Notes: generated by a model not told the origin, from the sequence alone. A DNA stretch of 23,579 nt from CAMDWQ01 sp964497635 (GCA_964497635.1 CAZCDB010000019.1:1-23579); one strand, 5' to 3'. Counted from the stretch's first letter, positions 7,047 to 15,287 are shown. Numbers and translations: made by a program.

Positions 7047-8122
7047 GCGGGCCCGGCCGGACCCTTGGATCCATCCAGCTTTTTTCTTATTTCGGCGATC
7101 TCCTTAAATAGATCGGGCAGTCTTGAAATGTAAGCAAAAAGTTTCTTTTGTTCCTGGATTGGTTTGGCTGGGCTTCCCAAAACCACCGCATGGGCCGGAA
7201 CAGGCTTGGTCACTCCGGCACCAGCCCCAATAATGGCAGAGTCCCCGACTGTGATATGCCCGACGATCCCCGCCTGTCCAGCGATGATGACATTTTTACC
7301 GATTTCCGTGGACCCTGAAATCCCAGCCTGTGAAACAATCAGGCTATTGGGACCGATCACCACATTGTGAGCGACTTGCACCAAGTTATCAATCTTTGTT
7401 CCTTTTTGGATCCATGTTTTTTTGAATCGACCGCGATCAATACAGGCATTGGCTCCAATCTCCACATCTTCTTCGATAAGCACAAAACCTGTATGAGGAA
7501 TCTTCTCATGCTCTCCCTCATGGGTCTCATAGCCATAACCATCACTGCCAATCACCGCTCCGCTGTGGATGATGCAACGATCTCCCACCTGCGTATATTC
7601 ACGAAGAGTCGCATTCGGATAAATCAAAACATTTTCACCAATCACACAACCAGGACCAATAAAAACACCGGCTCCCAAAGAAGATCCAGAGCCGATTGAA
7701 GAGCCTTCCCCGATGTAAACATGAGGACCCACAGAAACTCGGGACCCTATCTGAGCACTGGCTTCAACCGTAGCGGTTGGATGAATCCCTTGAAAAAAAT
7801 GAACAGGGGCAGGTGAGAAATGCACTGCAATTTTAGTGAAGGCTTTGGAAGGATTTTGAACACGAATCAAAGGCTTGTTCGGACACTCAACAGACAACGG
7901 CACTAGGACAACGGCGGCTTTGGATTCCTGCAAAAAAGGGAGATATTTATCGTTTGCTAGAAACGAAATATCTCCCTCTTCAGCTTCTTTGATTCCGGCA
8001 ACGCCCGTAACTCGAGCGCTTTCATCGCCCCCTAGAAGTTCGCCTCCGACAAGCGCGGCGATCTCCTTTAACGTAAGAGTTTTTGACGCCTCACTATTTT
8101 TTCTTGGTGCTATAGGAGTCAT
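7043..8122 (-). CDS. lpxD: UDP-3-O-(3-hydroxyacyl)glucosamine N-acyltransferase LpxD
   Basis: Adds the second 3-hydroxyacyl chain, to the amino group made by LpxC. Of the 359 residues, 15-110 form the uridine-binding domain (LTLKEIAALVGGEL, DISFLAND), residues 113-330 are hexapeptide repeats of the beta-helix, and a helical tail follows. The catalytic His252 lies in NLVQVAHNVVIG, equivalent to His239 of E. coli. The ATG at 8122 overlaps the ompH end by 29 bases. No ATG, GTG or TTG in frame further down would still leave the first domain whole, so this start is kept. The end overlaps the lpxC GTG by 4 bases. Confidence 0.97.
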   Translation of the reverse strand: MTPIAPRKNSEASKTLTLKEIAALVGGELLGGDESARVTGVAGIKEAEEGDISFLANDKYLPFLQESKAAVVLVPLSVECPNKPLIRVQNPSKAFTKIAVHFSPAPVHFFQGIHPTATVEASAQIGSRVSVGPHVYIGEGSSIGSGSSLGAGVFIGPGCVIGENVLIYPNATLREYTQVGDRCIIHSGAVIGSDGYGYETHEGEHEKIPHTGFVLIEEDVEIGANACIDRGRFKKTWIQKGTKIDNLVQVAHNVVIGPNSLIVSQAGISGSTEIGKNVIIAGQAGIVGHITVGDSAIIGAGAGVTKPVPAHAVVLGSPAKPIQEQKKLFAYISRLPDLFKEIAEIRKKLDGSKGPAGPA

Positions 8123-8621
8123 TCAATGCTTTGGTCACTTGCGCCGTCAGGTCGCTGTTCTCACCCTTATAGACAAGAACGCGGTCATTAAAAATAAAGG
8201 AATAGCCCTGACTTTTTCCAAAACCCTGGATCACCGTCTCGATTTCTTTTAAAATTTCTTGAACCATGGAATCACGCTCTTTACGAAGCGCATCCCGCGT
8301 CACACGATCAAATTCCTGCAAAGTCTTAATTTTTGCATCAATCGCAGCCTGCTTATCATCTTTAGCTTTGGCCGCAAGAAGCTCCGCCTCATCTCTCATC
8401 TTCTTGACATCAGCTACCATCCGATCTCTCTCGGCCTGTTTGGCATTGCCCTTGGCCTCAAGCGCTTTGTCAAAATCCTTGGTCTTCTGATAATCATCAA
8501 AAGTACGAGCTAAATCCACATAGCCAATTTTTTGATCCGCCGCCAAAGATTGTACAGGAAGTGCCATCACCAAGCCGACTGCCATCAAAATTGTCGCAAA
8601 TACAGAGAAACATTTCTTCAT
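8094..8621 (-). CDS. OmpH/Skp-family periplasmic chaperone
   Basis: A periplasmic holdase that carries unfolded outer-membrane proteins to the BAM complex. It has a signal peptide (KK, then a hydrophobic stretch ending in QSLA-AD), then IGYVDLARTFDDYQKTK, the conserved N-terminal strand and helix. A long charged coiled coil (about residues 50-135) follows, then the short C-terminal strand region YSFIFNDRVLVYKG. The length (~175) fits the family. AGGAGG at 8635-8640 is 11 bases from this ATG, but only 5 from a TTG two codons upstream (8627). Either start gives the same mature protein. It lies between bamA and lpxD, the common bamA-skp-lpxD order. Confidence 0.92.
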   Translation of the reverse strand: MKKCFSVFATILMAVGLVMALPVQSLAADQKIGYVDLARTFDDYQKTKDFDKALEAKGNAKQAERDRMVADVKKMRDEAELLAAKAKDDKQAAIDAKIKTLQEFDRVTRDALRKERDSMVQEILKEIETVIQGFGKSQGYSFIFNDRVLVYKGENSDLTAQVTKALNDSYSTKKK

Positions 8622-8659
8622 ACCCAATTCATCCTCCTATGTGTTTGATGATAATAAAT

Positions 8660-10966
8660 TTAGAAGCCCTGGCTTACGCTAAAATAAAAACGTACTTTTT
8701 TGTTTTCTCCCTGCACATCATCCAAAGGATAGCCCATGTCTAGCTTGACCGGCCCAATCGGAGTCTTGATACGCGCTCCAACACCGGTGCCTGAGAAAAC
8801 GCCTCCCGATCCAAAATCACCAATCTTCTCCTGGACATTGCCGGTATCAAAAAATACAGCTCCCTTGATCAGATCTGGATAGATGGGGAAAGTTTCTTCG
8901 ATATTGGCAATCCAGTAGGCATTGCCACCAATAGGGTCATTGGTTCCCGCGTCACGAGGCCCAATACGGCGCTCACGGTATCCGCGGATCGTGTTCGCTC
9001 CGCCCGCAAAATAGCGCTCATAGATAGGCACTTTTTCAGAATCATCATAAGCATCGGCAATACCCGCACGCAGCTTAAGCTCAAGCACCTTATCGCTCCA
9101 GTGCTTATGATAAGTGCTCCCCTGACCATAAAGCTTTGCAAAATCTCTGTCACCGCCCAAGACTCCGCCCGCTAGCTCCCCCGTCCCTGAGAGAAGAAAC
9201 CCTTTGGTAGGGTTGTAAATATTGTCGCGCTCATCATGCGTGAGTGTGAGTGCCAAGCTGGAGGTGGTATTGGTCCCCACTTCCGCCCGCAAATCAGCCG
9301 AGGCGCTGTCTGGGATATCGGAAACTTCAACCTCTTCAAACTTGTACATCAAAAGACCCTTGTCATGCTCGGTAAATTCCTTGCCCAAGCGTAAATCAAA
9401 ACCCGTCCGCTGTTCATCATAAAAGAAGCCGGAGTTGGAAGAGCTGTTGTATTCTTTTCTAAAAATATCAAAACCAAAAGAATAGGGATATCCAAATACC
9501 CAAGGCTCGGTAAAGCTAAGCTCGGCATTCTTTCGCACACTGCCTAACTCCAAGCGGAGACCAAAATCCTGGCCTGCGCCTGTAAAGTTTTTAGTGTTTT
9601 GCCAATCAAAATTTTTCTGACGGATCTGAACAAAACCAATGACGGAATCAATGGAGCTATAACCCCCACCAAAACTAAACTCACCCGTCTTTCCTTCTTT
9701 CACTGTTACCACCAGATCTCTTGAGTTGGGAACAGAGCCCTCTTCCGTATCAAAGCGGACATCTTCAAAAAATCCAAGATTATAAAGTCTCTCTTTGGAA
9801 CGCTTAAGCTTGGCACCACTAAATGATTCTCCCGGATAAGCTCGGAGCTCTCGACGGATGACGATATCTTTGGTTTTGGTATTCCCCAAAACACGAACCT
9901 TATCCACATAGGTCAGCTGATTTTCAATGATGGAGTAGCTGATATCCACTTTATCCGTGGCGTCATTGTAAAGAGATTCTGATTTGATTTGGGCGGATAG
10001 ATAACCTTTGTCAAAGTAAAGATCTTGGATATTGGAGACATCCATACGAAGGCCGCGACGCGAGAAAGGCTTGCCTTGAATCATATTGGTTGCTTTGAGA
10101 ATCTCATCGGACTTTAAAACGGAATTCCCGTTGAAAGCGACTGTTCCCACAATATACTTCTTCCCTTCTTGGATGTTGAGCTTAAGAACAATATCTCCGG
10201 TCTCCTTGGCGGGAGCTGTCTCAGCAGAAACCTCGACATCGCTAAAACCGGCTTCATCATAAAGCGCTTTGATTCTCTCAAGATCTTCTTCCAATTCTTC
10301 CTGCTTGAGATACCCGGAGTGAAACCAACCCCACCAAGACATCGCCTTGGTTTTCATGATTTTGGTGATATCTCCTGCGGGGATCGCCGTATTTCCTGTT
10401 ACTTGAATCTGGCGGATGCGCTGCTTCAAGCCTTCATTAATCATGATTCGGAGAGTGGCTTGGTTGGTGTCAGGGTTAACATCAAAAGAGCTCTCAACCT
10501 GTGCCTCTGAAAACCCTTTTTTCTCATAAAGCCTCTTGATGGCCTCGACATCGTCACGGACACGTTTTTGGTCGATAAAATCTCCGGTGACGGACTGCAT
10601 CTCTTTCTTAAGGATATCTTTGGCAATTTTACTATTTCCTTCAATCTTGATCTCAGCTAAAACAGGTTTTTCGGTCACCAAGAAAACAATCTTGATGCCA
10701 TCCACCACATCTTCTTGCTCAATCCGGACATCCGAGAAAAAGCCCAGGCTGTACAAACGCTTCAAATCTTCATTGAGCACAGCCGAAGACACGGGTTGGT
10801 CCACCTGCGTCTTGACTTTAGCAAGAATGGTTAAGCTGGAAACTGTCTTGTTGCCGCGAACATCCACTCCACGAACCAATTTGGCGTCCTCTGCCGCAAA
10901 CACCACAGTTCCGAAGAGAAGAAACAGAGAAAAAACAAGGTGAGAAACTTGGGTTATTTTTTTCAT
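8660..10966 (-). CDS. bamA: Outer-membrane protein assembly factor BamA
   Basis: Core of the machinery that inserts beta-barrel proteins into the outer membrane. The 768 residues comprise a signal peptide (cleavage near VFA-AE, residue 24), five POTRA domains (about residues 28-427, each with a V-x-GN strand and an LYxxG[FY] turn), and a C-terminal barrel. The barrel carries the conserved IRGY motif (residues 660-663) and ends in FYFSVSQGF, with a terminal Phe as recognised by the BAM machine. The ATG at 10966 has no Shine-Dalgarno sequence at normal distance; AAAGGA is about 21 bases away. Its promoter places the transcript start almost on the ATG. It heads the envelope operon. Confidence 0.97.
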   Translation of the reverse strand: MKKITQVSHLVFSLFLLFGTVVFAAEDAKLVRGVDVRGNKTVSSLTILAKVKTQVDQPVSSAVLNEDLKRLYSLGFFSDVRIEQEDVVDGIKIVFLVTEKPVLAEIKIEGNSKIAKDILKKEMQSVTGDFIDQKRVRDDVEAIKRLYEKKGFSEAQVESSFDVNPDTNQATLRIMINEGLKQRIRQIQVTGNTAIPAGDITKIMKTKAMSWWGWFHSGYLKQEELEEDLERIKALYDEAGFSDVEVSAETAPAKETGDIVLKLNIQEGKKYIVGTVAFNGNSVLKSDEILKATNMIQGKPFSRRGLRMDVSNIQDLYFDKGYLSAQIKSESLYNDATDKVDISYSIIENQLTYVDKVRVLGNTKTKDIVIRRELRAYPGESFSGAKLKRSKERLYNLGFFEDVRFDTEEGSVPNSRDLVVTVKEGKTGEFSFGGGYSSIDSVIGFVQIRQKNFDWQNTKNFTGAGQDFGLRLELGSVRKNAELSFTEPWVFGYPYSFGFDIFRKEYNSSSNSGFFYDEQRTGFDLRLGKEFTEHDKGLLMYKFEEVEVSDIPDSASADLRAEVGTNTTSSLALTLTHDERDNIYNPTKGFLLSGTGELAGGVLGGDRDFAKLYGQGSTYHKHWSDKVLELKLRAGIADAYDDSEKVPIYERYFAGGANTIRGYRERRIGPRDAGTNDPIGGNAYWIANIEETFPIYPDLIKGAVFFDTGNVQEKIGDFGSGGVFSGTGVGARIKTPIGPVKLDMGYPLDDVQGENKKVRFYFSVSQGF

Positions 10967-10973
10967 AAACGAG

Positions 10974-11002
10974 ATTTTAACACAGTCCTTTCTTTATATC
11001 AA
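10974..11002 (-). promoter_or_regulatory. Sigma70-type promoter of bamA operon
   Basis: The -35 TTGATA (10997-11002) and -10 TAAAAT (10974-10979) are 17 bases apart, with a TGTG extension before the -10. Only 7 bases separate the -10 from the bamA ATG, so the predicted start is at or within a base or two of the ATG. The hexamers and spacing are identical to those of the glnA promoter. Confidence 0.72.
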
Positions 11003-11016
11003 ACAAGATTGCTATT

Positions 11017-11026
11017 AGCAGACTGT
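11017..11026. repeat. Half-copy of the structured repeat end at the dnaB stop codon
   Basis: AGCAGACTGT is identical to the right-hand end of repeat copy 1. Its final T at 11026 is the last base of the dnaB stop codon (TAA on the minus strand), the same register as at the two full copies. No other part of the element is recognisable around it. It could be an empty target site or an excision remnant. Confidence 0.55.
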
Positions 11027-12384
11027 TAGTGCGCTTCTTCACGTCGTACCAGTTCTGCATTTTCAAAACGGGTATATTCACGAATAAAGGTCAGATGGAC
11101 AGAGCCGACGGGGCCGTTACGCTGTTTGGCAATGATCACCTCGCACTTCCCACGATTCTCTTCGGTAGGGTTGTAATATTCCTCTCTCAACAGAAGGATG
11201 ACCATGTCGGCATCCTGCTCGATTGCGCCGGATTCTCTTAAATCAGACAGTTGGGGCCTGTGATCGTTGCGAGATTCCACCGCACGCGAGAGCTGGCTGA
11301 TCGCAATCACCGGCACATGGATTTCACGCGCAAGCGCTTTGAGAGACCGGGAAATCTCAGAGATTTCCTGCTGACGGCTTTCGGAATTGGCACCGCCTTG
11401 CATGAGCTGGAGATAATCGACAATGATCATTTTGATATCAAATTGAGCTTTGAGTCTACGCGCTTTGGCCTTGAGCTCCAAAACTGTCAGTCCCGGCGTA
11501 TCATCAATATAAATCGGAGCTTCTGAAAGCTTTGCAGCGGCACTGGTGAGAGCCGGCCAATCCGACTGAGCCAAAAACCCGGTACGTACTTTGTGGGCGT
11601 CCACACGAGCGCGCGAACAAAGCATTCTTTGAATCAACTGCTCTTTGGACATTTCCAAGCTAAACATCGCCACCGGCACTTTTAAAATCATGCCCGCGTG
11701 TTCAGCAATACATGTCATAAAAGCACTCTTTCCCATTGAAGGACGGGCCGCGATGATAATCAAATCGGAAGGTTGGAGTCCCGCGGTTTGCGTGTCAAAC
11801 TCATGAAAACCGGTCGCAATCCCTGTGATATGCTCCTTGCGCTGATAGAGACGGTCGATGACTTCGATTTGGTTGCGGACGATATCCTTGATGGGAATCA
11901 CGCCCCCTGAAAATTTTTCTCCCGCGATTTCAAAAACGGTCTTTTCCGCCCGATCCAAAAGTCCGTCCACATCTTCGGTGGTGTCGTAGCAGTCTTTGAC
12001 AATCTGGGTGGCATTGGTAATTAGATGGCGAAGGATATATTTCTCCTTCACAATTTTGGCGTAGTAGAGAATATTGGCAGCTGTCGGAACCGCGGTGGTC
12101 AGAGAAGCAAGGTAACTAGCACCTCCCACCTCTTCCATGGTTCCCTCTTTATACAGAGTGTCCGTGAGCGTCACCAGATCAATCGCTTTATTTTGATTAA
12201 AAAGAGAGACCATGGCCGTAAAAATCTTTTTATGGGCATCCTTATAAAAAGAGGCGGGGGTCAGCATTTCAATCCCCAAGGCAATGGCCTCTTCCTCAAT
12301 CAACATGGACCCCAAAACAGCCCTTTCGGCTTCTAAGTTTTGTGGGGGAAGCTTCTCTTTAAGAGTGGACTCTTCAAGGATCAT
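11026..12384 (-). CDS. dnaB: Replicative DNA helicase DnaB
   Basis: The hexameric helicase that unwinds DNA at the fork. 452 residues from the ATG at 12384. The N-terminal primase-interacting domain (PPQNLEAERAVLGSML) is followed by a linker and the RecA-like motor with GIATGFHEFD, Walker A ARPSMGKS (about residues 214-221), the FSLEMSKEQL segment, Walker B MIIVDYLQLM and the SQLSRAVE motif. No intein is present. A TTG six codons upstream is possible, but the ATG overlaps the rplI stop as ATGA, the junction used elsewhere here, so I prefer it. It is the last gene of the ribosomal/replication operon. Confidence 0.97.
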   Translation of the reverse strand: MILEESTLKEKLPPQNLEAERAVLGSMLIEEEAIALGIEMLTPASFYKDAHKKIFTAMVSLFNQNKAIDLVTLTDTLYKEGTMEEVGGASYLASLTTAVPTAANILYYAKIVKEKYILRHLITNATQIVKDCYDTTEDVDGLLDRAEKTVFEIAGEKFSGGVIPIKDIVRNQIEVIDRLYQRKEHITGIATGFHEFDTQTAGLQPSDLIIIAARPSMGKSAFMTCIAEHAGMILKVPVAMFSLEMSKEQLIQRMLCSRARVDAHKVRTGFLAQSDWPALTSAAAKLSEAPIYIDDTPGLTVLELKAKARRLKAQFDIKMIIVDYLQLMQGGANSESRQQEISEISRSLKALAREIHVPVIAISQLSRAVESRNDHRPQLSDLRESGAIEQDADMVILLLREEYYNPTEENRGKCEVIIAKQRNGPVGSVHLTFIREYTRFENAELVRREEAH

Positions 12385-12833
12385 TTTTTCTTCACAATCC
12401 AAACTTTAAGTTGAGTGCTGACCTGGGAGTGTAGCTTGATGTGGACTTGATAAGCCCCTAGTTTTTTAAAAGGCTCTTCGAGATGGACTTCTTTTCGGTC
12501 GACCAAAAGATTCTGTTTTTTTAAGGCTTCAACGATATCTTGAGAATTGACGGCGCCATAAAGCTTGTCTCCTTCACCGGCACTGACTTCAATCGTCAGA
12601 GACATCGCAGCCAGCGTCTTTGCCAGCTCTCGCGCACGAGAAATACGATCCACTTCCTCTTGAGCCAAACGTTTTTTTTCTTCTTGGAAAGATTTTAGAT
12701 TTCCGGGAGTGGCGGCCTTGGCTTTGTTGTGGGGATAAAGAAAATTCTGGGCAAAACCTGACGAGACCTTTACGACCTCGCCACGTTTGCCTAGCTTTGG
12801 ATCGTCCTGGAGAAGAACGACTTCAATATTCAT
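12381..12833 (-). CDS. rplI: Large-subunit ribosomal protein bL9
   Basis: A 150-residue protein of the large ribosomal subunit near the L1 stalk. The N-terminal domain begins MNIEVVLLQDDPKLGKRGEVVKV, with the family signature FAQNFLYPHNKA; a long linker helix (about residues 45-75) leads to the C-terminal domain (LYGAVNSQDIVEAL). It follows rpsR by 12 bases and overlaps dnaB by 4, the widespread rpsF-ssb-rpsR-rplI-dnaB arrangement. Confidence 0.97.
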   Translation of the reverse strand: MNIEVVLLQDDPKLGKRGEVVKVSSGFAQNFLYPHNKAKAATPGNLKSFQEEKKRLAQEEVDRISRARELAKTLAAMSLTIEVSAGEGDKLYGAVNSQDIVEALKKQNLLVDRKEVHLEEPFKKLGAYQVHIKLHSQVSTQLKVWIVKKK

Positions 12834-12845
12834 ACCCCTAAGTCT

Positions 12846-13106
12846 TTATTCAGCGACGAAAGGCAATAACGCAATCTGGCGCGCACGCTTGATCTGACGA
12901 GTCAAGAAACGCTGAGACTTTGCACCCGCTCCAGAAATACGGCTGGGAATGATTTTCCCGCGCTCGGTGATGAAATAACGTAGACGATTGATGTCTTTAA
13001 AATCAATAGTCTCGATTTCTTCGGGCTTAAATTTGCAAACCTTCTTCTTGATAAACTTCTTTTTAGGATCTACTTTTTTCTTGATGATCTTCTTTTTTAG
13101 AAACAC
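12846..13106 (-). CDS. rpsR: Small-subunit ribosomal protein bS18
   Basis: An 86-residue protein that pairs with bS6 on the 30S platform. The core motifs are IDFKDINRLRYFITERGKI, ISGAGAKSQRFLTRQIKRAR and a short tail. Residues 2-22 form an unusual lysine-rich extension built of repeated KKK blocks (KKKIIKKK, KKKFIKKK). The start is GTG at 13106, with GGGGGAAG just upstream. It follows ssb by 14 bases. Confidence 0.96.
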   Translation of the reverse strand: MFLKKKIIKKKVDPKKKFIKKKVCKFKPEEIETIDFKDINRLRYFITERGKIIPSRISGAGAKSQRFLTRQIKRARQIALLPFVAE

Positions 13107-13120
13107 GTCTCTTCCCCCTT

Positions 13121-13564
13121 TTAAAATGGAACTTCTTCGTCGCCTTTTCCGCTACCGGAAACATCTTCAAGTTGAATCTCACCCAAGTCCTCTTTGCCGC
13201 CACCCATCTCCGTCACATCTTTAGCGCCGGAGCCTGAGCTCTTCAAAAACTGAATGTTGGTTGCAATGACCTCCAGAGTACTGCGCTTTTGCCCATCAGG
13301 TCCGTCCCAACTGCGGCTTTGCAAACGTCCCTCGCAAAATACCGGAGAACCTTTTTTCAAATACTCGCCGCAGACTTCCGCCAGCCGGCCCCACACCACC
13401 ACGCGAACAAAACTCGTCTCTTCTTTTTTCTCGCCTGTCTGCAGCTTGTAAACACGGTTCATCGCCATCGTAAAACTAGCAACCGCAGAACCACTCGGAA
13501 CATAACGAAGCTCCGGATCCCGCGTCAAATTCCCAATCAGAAGCGCTTTATTCAGGCTAGCCAT
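13121..13564 (-). CDS. ssb: Single-stranded DNA-binding protein
   Basis: A 147-residue protein protecting single-stranded DNA in replication and repair. The OB fold occupies residues 1-112 (LNKALLIGNLTRDPELRYVPSG, FVRVVVWGRLAE, YLKKGSPVFCEGRL, STLEVIATNIQFL). A Gly/acidic linker follows, ending in DEEVPF, the acidic tip that recruits partner proteins. The ATG at 13564 has GGGAG 8 bases upstream. It is separated from rpsF by the 124-bp repeat, so the RNA structure may influence how much ssb is made from the operon transcript. Confidence 0.97.
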   Translation of the reverse strand: MASLNKALLIGNLTRDPELRYVPSGSAVASFTMAMNRVYKLQTGEKKEETSFVRVVVWGRLAEVCGEYLKKGSPVFCEGRLQSRSWDGPDGQKRSTLEVIATNIQFLKSSGSGAKDVTEMGGGKEDLGEIQLEDVSGSGKGDEEVPF

Positions 13565-13599
13565 AGAATACTCCCAATAACTACCGGTCTATTGAAAAA

Positions 13600-13723
13600 A
13601 CAATCTGATTAAAAAGCCTCAGATGCGAGGCGCACGTGAGAGAGCGCGGAGACGCTATGGAAATAGCGTCGCACAAGCGAACGAGCGAGCAACGATGCAG
13701 ATGGGGCTTTTTCATCGGATTGT
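13600..13723. repeat. Structured ~125-bp repeat element, copy 2
   Basis: A 124-bp element homologous to that at 1413-1538. Its ends, ACAATCTGAT (13600-13609) and ATCGGATTGT (13714-13723), pair despite differing from copy 1. Inner AAAAAGCC pairs with GGGGCTTTTT. A GCCTC/GAGGC hairpin follows the left end. The central 8-bp hairpin (13651-13658 with 13663-13670, GGAA loop) stays fully paired although three of its pairs differ from copy 1. The conserved core GCGAGCAACGA(C/T)GCAGATGGGGC is shared. Base 13723 is also the last base of the rpsF stop codon. It sits inside the rpsF-ssb intergenic region and, if transcribed, forms a long structured RNA between the genes. Confidence 0.85.
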
Positions 13724-14013
13724 TAAAGATTGTCTTTGTTTACCAGCAAAAATCGTAGGATGTTGTCGTTTAGACGTAGAGACTGTTCTAGTTTCTTGGT
13801 CGACAAGGAGTCCAACTGGAAATTTAGGATGACATAGTTGCCGTCCTGCTTCTTGTTGATTTTGTAGGCCAGTCTTTTTTTGCCCCATTCCTGCAGCCCA
13901 TCGATACGACCCCCATTTTTCCCGACAAGATCTTGAATCTGACCCACGAGCGCCTTGGAGGCATCTGCGGATAAATCGGGATCTAGAATAAACACACCTT
14001 CATAATTAACCAT
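13723..14013 (-). CDS. rpsF: Small-subunit ribosomal protein bS6
   Basis: A 96-residue protein of the 30S platform that pairs with bS18. It starts MVNYEGVFILDPDL and contains the typical WGKKRLAYKINKKQDGNYVILNF central strands and LRLNDNILRFLLV near the end. The ATG at 14013 overlaps the end of pth by 8 bases. The stop codon is shared with the structured repeat. Elsewhere, bS6-bS18 can bind its own leader mRNA; no such leader is evident here because pth overlaps the start. Confidence 0.96.
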   Translation of the reverse strand: MVNYEGVFILDPDLSADASKALVGQIQDLVGKNGGRIDGLQEWGKKRLAYKINKKQDGNYVILNFQLDSLSTKKLEQSLRLNDNILRFLLVNKDNL

Positions 14014-14590
14014 TGCTTCTCCTTTTTTCCTGTAACTGACTCAGCCGCTTCACGGCCGCTTCAAAACCTTCGCTGATCCAACTCTCACAAACCAAAACTG
14101 CTCGTTCTAAAATCGCTTCTGTCTGTTCCGCCTCTTCGCGAGTAAACTTCTCAAGAACGTAAGCGTTTAAATCCTTAGGCATCAAAGCACTACGGACTCC
14201 AAAACGAAGCCGGGGAAAATCCTCGCCCCCCAGAGCTTCAATCGCCGATTCTAGACCGTGATGCCCACCCGCGGATCCCGCTTCACGAATACGAAGCTTG
14301 CCAAAATCCAGATTGACATCATCCGAAACCAGAAGGATTTCTTGCGTCTTCGGCCGATACTCTCGTACCAGCCCCGCCAAACAATCCCCCGTCAAATTCA
14401 CAAACGTGACCGGTTTTACAAGCAGAGCCTGCTGAGTCTCCACCGTCACAGCTTGCAACTTTTTTACTTCTTTCCATCCACGAGCGACTCTGTGCTTTGC
14501 CGCTAAGCGGTCCAGCACGTCAAAACCGGCATTGTGCCTTGTCCCGTCATATTTCTTGCCGGGATTCCCAATACCAACAACAAACTTCAT
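14006..14590 (-). CDS. pth: Peptidyl-tRNA hydrolase
   Basis: Releases peptides from peptidyl-tRNAs that drop off ribosomes. The 194 residues from the ATG at 14590 begin MKFVVGIGNPGKKYDGTRHNAGF, which carries the substrate-binding Asn and catalytic His of the family. FVNLTG, SDDVNLDFGKLRIR (catalytic Asp region) and GSAGGHHGLESA follow. The frame is open 22 codons further upstream, but that part lies inside rplY and lacks family sequence. It starts one base after the rplY stop, the common rplY(ctc)-pth pair, and overlaps rpsF by 8 bases. Confidence 0.97.
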   Translation of the reverse strand: MKFVVGIGNPGKKYDGTRHNAGFDVLDRLAAKHRVARGWKEVKKLQAVTVETQQALLVKPVTFVNLTGDCLAGLVREYRPKTQEILLVSDDVNLDFGKLRIREAGSAGGHHGLESAIEALGGEDFPRLRFGVRSALMPKDLNAYVLEKFTREEAEQTEAILERAVLVCESWISEGFEAAVKRLSQLQEKRRSNG

Positions 14591-14591
14591 T

Positions 14592-15287
14592 TTACTTCTT
14601 TTCTGCTTTGGCGTCTTTCTTGGGCTCTTCCTTCTTCTCGCCAGCCTTGGTCTCATCTTCCTTCTTCTCGCGGAGGACTTCGACTTCAGGCGCCACAGCG
14701 TTCGGATCTTCCGCCTTCGGCTCGACCGGCAGCTTCACATGGAAAAGAAGTGTGCTGGGATCATTCAATACTTGAATTTTATCCGACAACACCAAATCCC
14801 GAACATGGATAGAACCATTGAGTGCCAGTGCCGAAACATCCACATCAATGTGTTTGGGAATATCCATCGGCAGACAAGATACCTTCAAGACACGAACCGG
14901 ATGATCCATCACACCCCCGTCTTGCTTGACGCCAATCGGTTCTCCCTGACCCACCACTTCCACCTCGACCGTGATCTTCTCCGTCAAAGAGATCTCATTA
15001 AAATCCACGTGAAGAATACTGCGCTTTACCGGATGATACTGAACTTCTTTAATCAGGGCCAAACGTGCTTTCTTCTTTTCTTTCTCGATCGAAAGATTGA
15101 TCAGCACATTTTCACCCGCCGCATCATGAATAATCTTTGAGATTTCACGATTGTTGAGCGCAATAGCCACCGCATCTTCACCGCGATGATAAACAACTCC
15201 AGGGACAGATCCCTCTTCACGCATTTTTTTGACTTTTTCTTTACCCTTGGCTTCTCTTAAAGTTGCTTTAACATTGATCTGTTCCAT
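14592..15287 (-). CDS. rplY: Large-subunit ribosomal protein bL25/Ctc
   Basis: A 231-residue 5S rRNA-binding protein of the long Ctc type. The N-terminal bL25 domain (about residues 5-95) shows REAKGKEKVKKMREEGSVPGVVY and HVDFNEI. The TL5/Ctc C-terminal beta domain (about 100-190) shows VVGQGEPIGVKQDGGVMDHP and LPMDIPKHIDVDVSAL. The tail from about residue 195 is almost all Lys, Glu and Ala and is probably disordered. The ATG at 15287 has GGAAGGG upstream. It follows prs by 13 bases. Confidence 0.96.
   Translation of the reverse strand: MEQINVKATLREAKGKEKVKKMREEGSVPGVVYHRGEDAVAIALNNREISKIIHDAAGENVLINLSIEKEKKKARLALIKEVQYHPVKRSILHVDFNEISLTEKITVEVEVVGQGEPIGVKQDGGVMDHPVRVLKVSCLPMDIPKHIDVDVSALALNGSIHVRDLVLSDKIQVLNDPSTLLFHVKLPVEPKAEDPNAVAPEVEVLREKKEDETKAGEKKEEPKKDAKAEKK

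Noticed and set aside
7357..7699. Overlapping frames on both strands within lpxD
   Set aside because: Shadows of the strongly supported LpxD frame; their translations show no domain and no start signals.
14591..14656. An N-terminal extension of 22 residues on Pth
   Set aside because: It lies inside the rplY 3' end in another frame and is basic low-complexity sequence; the family start MKFVVGIGNPG is at 14590.
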